A stretch of DNA of 7,236 bases, from positions 1 through 7,236 of the forward strand of contig CANRFP010000058.1 of NCBI GenBank assembly GCA_947629895.1, in the 5' to 3' direction. Position 1 is the stretch's first letter. Each line of letters starts with the position of its first letter. The position numbers and the translations under genes were made by a program. The notes beneath the pieces are model-generated. The model saw only the letters and a program-made list of their open reading frames with translations, had not been told where the DNA came from and made no database searches. The stretch comes from an uncultured Clostridia bacterium. Lineage in GTDB: Bacteria > Bacillota_A > Clostridia > Christensenellales > UBA1242. Positions 6,628-7,236 of the stretch are shown piece by piece.

Positions 6628-6698
6628 ACTATAAATTTGCAATCGTATAAAAATATAGTTAAAATTCAGCAAATGAATAACAGTCAGATTTATGTTTA

Positions 6699-6713
6699 AA
6701 ACACAAAGGTATT
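6699..6713. repeat. 15-bp direct repeat, copy 2 (AAACAYAAAGGTATT)
   Basis: AAACACAAAGGTATT overlaps the -10 box and predicted start site of the minus-strand promoter. The 100-bp offset from copy 1 and the promoter overlap would suit an operator pair, but this is inference. Confidence 0.6.
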
Positions 6714-6739
6714 ATAAACAAAATGTAACAAATAGTCAA
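6711..6739 (-). promoter_or_regulatory. sigma-A promoter of the Spo0A_C-like gene
   Basis: On the minus strand, -35 TTGACT (6739-6734) and a perfect -10 TATAAT (6716-6711) are 17 bp apart. Transcription would start near 6704, leaving a leader of about 160 nt before the gene at 6543. Confidence 0.75.
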
Positions 6740-7030
6740 ACAAAATTACAATATTTTTCAAAATATTTTTTATTTTTAATTTTTTATTTAAACGAAGCGG
6801 TCGTTTTATGTCGAAAAATGTAGTATTTATATGAAAAAATGGCGATTTTGTGCCTAAAATAGCAAATTTTAATGCTGCTTTTCTATAAATTTATTTCATT
6901 ATTTAAGTGCTTTAATTAACCAAACTGCGGCGCAATATTTTTGTATTATTTTGAAAATATTTGTAAACAGCTTTTTGTTTGGGCAGTTTTCTTAAAAATA
7001 AAAGAAGCAAAAAAAAAGAAAAATTAAAAT
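6740..7030. other. AT-rich intergenic stretch without a recognisable gene
   Basis: I see no supportable coding region on either strand. It holds an AT-only hairpin (AATATTTT at 6750-6757 with AAAATATT at 6760-6767, then a T-run), a TGTCGAA heptamer (6809-6815) resembling a 0A box, a small AAACGA/TCGTTT hairpin (6790-6806), and a nested inverted repeat (6922-6989). Confidence 0.5.
6922..6989. repeat. nested inverted repeat upstream of tRNA-Ser
   Basis: Outer arms AAACTGC (6922-6928) and GCAGTTT (6983-6989) enclose inner arms AATATTTT (6934-6941) and AAAATATT (6954-6961). The right outer arm is followed by TCTT. The function is unknown. Confidence 0.45.
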
Positions 7031-7035
7031 TTGTG

Positions 7036-7063
7036 TTGACAAAGCAAGTGCCCATATGATAAA
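7036..7063 (+). promoter_or_regulatory. probable promoter of tRNA-Ser
   Basis: A perfect -35 TTGACA (7036-7041) is followed, after 16 bp, by GATAAA (7058-7063), a 4-of-6 match to the -10. Transcription would start about 8-10 nt before the mature tRNA 5' end. Confidence 0.6.
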
Positions 7064-7078
7064 CTAAAAGGGAAAAAT

Positions 7079-7169
7079 GGAGAGATACTCAAGAGGTCGA
7101 AGAGGCTTCCCTGCTAAGGAAGTAGTGTTGTAAAAGGCAGCGAGGGTTCGAATCCCTCTCTCTCCGCCA
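7079..7169 (+). tRNA. tRNA-Ser(GCU), CCA encoded
   Basis: The cloverleaf is complete. Acceptor GGAGAGA (7079-7085) pairs with TCTCTCC (7159-7165), with discriminator G and encoded CCA (7167-7169). The D-arm stem is CTC/GAG. The anticodon stem CTTCC/GGAAG (7106-7122) presents the loop CTGCTAA with anticodon GCT at 7113-7115, reading AGC and AGU serine codons. The long variable arm pairs GTTGT with GCAGC, as expected for a class II serine tRNA. The T-arm is GAGGG-TTCGAAT-CCCTC (7142-7158). It appears to be a single-gene transcript with its own promoter and terminator. No integrase or attachment-site duplicate is visible beside it. Confidence 0.97.
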
Positions 7170-7179
7170 AAAGGGAACT

Positions 7180-7222
7180 GTTCGCACCCTAAACTTAAAA
7201 ATGGGTGTGAACTTTTCTTTTT
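7180..7222 (+). terminator. strong rho-independent terminator after tRNA-Ser
   Basis: A 10-bp stem, GTTCGCACCC (7180-7189) with GGGTGTGAAC (7203-7212), includes one G-T wobble. It closes a 13-nt loop and is followed by TTTTCTTTTT. It begins 11 nt after the CCA of the tRNA. Confidence 0.92.
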
Positions 7223-7236
7223 AAGTGATTGTATAG

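Noticed and set aside
6692..6823. A 43-codon plus-strand ORF (starting MFKTQRYYKQ) in the gap upstream of the Spo0A_C-like gene
   Set aside because: There is no ribosome binding site, the composition is of AT-rich non-coding type, and it runs antisense over a good minus-strand promoter.
7079..7236. Genomic island attachment at tRNA-Ser
   Set aside because: No integrase, no direct repeat of the tRNA 3' end and no composition change is visible within the window.

Overview
The window is AT-rich and carries the gene order mnmE(partial)-mnmG-rsmG-parA-parB. That order is typical of the replication-origin-proximal region of Bacillota. Ribosome binding sites are strong and Gram-positive-like (AGGAGG, GGAGG), promoters are of the sigma-A type, the parS sites are of the Bacillus type, and there is a protein resembling the DNA-binding domain of Spo0A. 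Together these point to a low-GC Bacillota, probably a clostridial lineage. TGA is used as stop (mnmG, parA), so the code is standard rather than the Mycoplasma one. I cannot name the genus.

Layout, left to right. Positions 1-519 hold the C-terminal third of the tRNA-modification GTPase MnmE. After a very A-rich spacer comes its partner gene mnmG (687-2539). Its reading frame is broken near 888-902 although both halves are well conserved. rsmG (16S rRNA m7G527 methyltransferase) overlaps the end of mnmG by 4 nt. A weak hairpin and a new promoter then separate it from parA-parB, which also overlap by 4 nt and end at a clear terminator. The 315-nt gap behind parB holds three perfect 16-bp parS sites among other small palindromes, so the partition ATPase, the CTPase/DNA clamp and its loading sites lie together. 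A consensus sigma-A promoter 32 bp beyond the last parS drives a rubrerythrin (peroxide detoxification).

The right third is more sparsely coded. A strong hairpin that can terminate in both directions separates rubrerythrin from a convergent minus-strand gene (6172-6543). That gene encodes a 123-residue protein consisting only of a Spo0A C-terminal-type DNA-binding domain, with no receiver domain. Its promoter (6711-6739) gives a leader of about 160 nt that contains a repeated AATACCTTT motif and a possible 5-codon leader ORF. After about 300 bp without recognisable genes comes a tRNA-Ser(GCU) with its own promoter and a very good terminator at the right edge.

Functionally, the left half is conserved housekeeping: MnmE and MnmG jointly modify tRNA wobble U34, RsmG modifies the ribosome, and ParAB-parS organise the origin. 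The points most worth a second look are the frameshifted mnmG, the stand-alone Spo0A-type regulator with its unusual leader, and the palindrome-dense parS region. I saw no mobile element, CRISPR array or defence system, and nothing that looks like an entirely new system.
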